Assembly (NCBI GenBank): GCA_028693695.1
Contig: JAQUUV010000120.1
Location: 1 to 6,424, forward strand
Length of the DNA: 6,424 nt
Reading direction: 5' to 3'
Source of the DNA: Syntrophomonas sp.
GTDB taxonomy: Bacteria > Bacillota > Syntrophomonadia > Syntrophomonadales > Syntrophomonadaceae
Part shown: positions 6,038 through 6,424 of the stretch, piece after piece
Position numbering within the stretch: the first letter of the stretch is position 1
Layout of the letters: each line of letters starts with the position of its first letter
Translations under genes and position numbers: made by a program
Notes under the pieces: model-generated
What the model was told of the DNA's origin: nothing
The model's database searches: none
The model's input: the letters and a program-made list of their open reading frames with translations, nothing else

Positions 6038-6110
6038 GATGATCTAAGGTATCCGTAACCTTCATCGAGAGCTGGAGAAGAAATTTTCTCCATGAGTACC
6101 TTGGATTATT
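6038..6110 (+). ncRNA. Unrecognised structured RNA candidate
   Basis: Read as plus-strand RNA, 6038-6051 can pair continuously with 6097-6110 over 14 base pairs (11 Watson-Crick, 3 G-U). Inside, 6061-6065 pairs with 6092-6096 (5 bp, one G-U) and GGAGAA (6074-6079) pairs with TTCTCC (6086-6091) around a 6-base loop. A 9-base bulge (6052-6060) and an 8-base bulge (6066-6073) lie on the 5' side. On the minus strand the G-U pairs become A-C mismatches, favouring plus-strand transcription. There is no T-run after the stem, so it is not a standard intrinsic terminator. I could not match it to a T-box, TPP, SAM, c-di-GMP, cobalamin or THF riboswitch. It may be a 3' UTR structure of the ecfT operon, a small RNA or a leader. 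Confidence 0.4.
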
Positions 6111-6220
6111 CAAAAAGCATGGTTAGGAATAATCGTGATGAAAAGTAGTGAAAAATATGTGAAATGTGTTTGCAAATCACTCTGCTTAACCCAACTGCCA
6201 GTACTTCTTTGCCTCTCATC

Positions 6221-6229
6221 TGGTATAAT
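6221..6229 (+). promoter_or_regulatory. Extended -10 promoter of the acyltransferase gene
   Basis: TGGTATAAT is a perfect extended -10 element (TG, one base, then TATAAT at 6224-6229). The -35 position 17 bp upstream (6201-6206, GTACTT) is a poor match, which extended -10 promoters tolerate. A start near 6236 would give a leader of about 46 nt. Confidence 0.6.
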
Positions 6230-6281
6230 ATCCACATCCGAACCTTAACACTTAGCCTTAAAAAAGAGGAGTGCTTCCAGT

Positions 6282-6424
6282 ATGAACCAACGTTTGCCAG
6301 CATTTGATAGATTACGCGTGGGGGCAACCTTTGCAGTAATTGCCATTCATATAACCGCTGCCTACGTGCTTGTTTCGCCTTTTGCCTACTTCGCTAACCA
6401 ATGGGTGCGCTTTGCAGTGCCGCT
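6282..6424 (+). CDS. Acyltransferase-3 family membrane protein, N-terminus (cut by right edge)
   Basis: Only 47 codons are visible. The protein starts MNQRLPAFDRLRVGATF and continues into a hydrophobic helix with VIAIHITAAYVL. R12 and H23 form the R-X10-H arrangement characteristic of acyltransferase-3 (OafA/O-acetyltransferase-like) proteins, and RFAVPL at 43-48 matches the start of the family's second conserved block. These are multi-pass membrane proteins that transfer acyl groups to sugars of surface polysaccharides, peptidoglycan or other acceptors; the acceptor here cannot be told. The start is supported by GAGGAG (6266-6271) ten bases upstream and a -10 promoter at 6224. It is not part of the biotin operon. 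Family assignment is good but rests on a short stretch. Confidence 0.8.
   Translation, partial: MNQRLPAFDRLRVGATFAVIAIHITAAYVLVSPFAYFANQWVRFAVP

Noticed and set aside
6038..6110. T-box leader, suggested by GAGAGCTGG and a TACC-containing 3' arm
   Set aside because: The invariant T-box antiterminator sequence (TGGNACCGCG) is absent, and no aminoacyl-tRNA synthetase or amino-acid gene follows.
1..6424. CRISPR arrays, insertion sequences, tRNA/rRNA genes or phage and plasmid functions
   Set aside because: No regularly spaced repeats, transposase-like reading frames, terminal repeats or recognisable stable RNA genes were seen. All genes are ordinary chromosomal functions.

Overview
The window looks like chromosomal DNA of an anaerobic Firmicute (Clostridia-like). 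The grounds are strong purine-rich Shine-Dalgarno sites, sigma-A-type promoters, a DNA-binding BirA that appears to control a BioY/ECF biotin transporter, and moderate GC content. The genus cannot be fixed from sequence alone. A Syntrophomonas-type relative is a guess.

Layout. Positions 1-680 (minus strand) hold the first 226 codons of argS (arginyl-tRNA synthetase), which runs off the left edge. Upstream of it on the same strand, at about 822-2294, is a short membrane-anchored M1-family zinc metallopeptidase. A divergent intergenic region (2295-2611) carries a minus-strand promoter for the peptidase and a weaker plus-strand promoter for birA. All remaining genes are on the plus strand: birA (2612-3607), then bioY (3734-4273), ecfA (4283-5167) and ecfT (5154-5936) as a tight operon. 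A 345-bp gap (5937-6281) follows, with a C-rich/G-poor tract, a foldable 73-nt element and an extended -10 promoter. The last gene is the start of an acyltransferase-3 family membrane protein, cut by the right edge.

How the genes work together. BirA attaches biotin to carboxylase-type proteins and, in proteins with its N-terminal HTH domain, represses biotin genes when biotinyl-AMP accumulates. The birA-bioY gap contains a good match to a BirA operator (two 9-bp half-sites 15 bp apart) lying over the -35 box of the bioY promoter. bioY, ecfA and ecfT encode the substrate-binding protein, ATPase and transmembrane coupling protein of an ECF biotin importer. The block therefore reads as a self-contained sense-and-import unit for biotin. 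No biotin synthesis genes are in view.

I found no evidence of a wholly new multi-gene system. The best leads are non-coding: a perfect 10-bp-arm inverted repeat over the bioY transcription start in addition to the BirA operator, and an unrecognised, strand-biased structured RNA candidate between ecfT and the acyltransferase gene.
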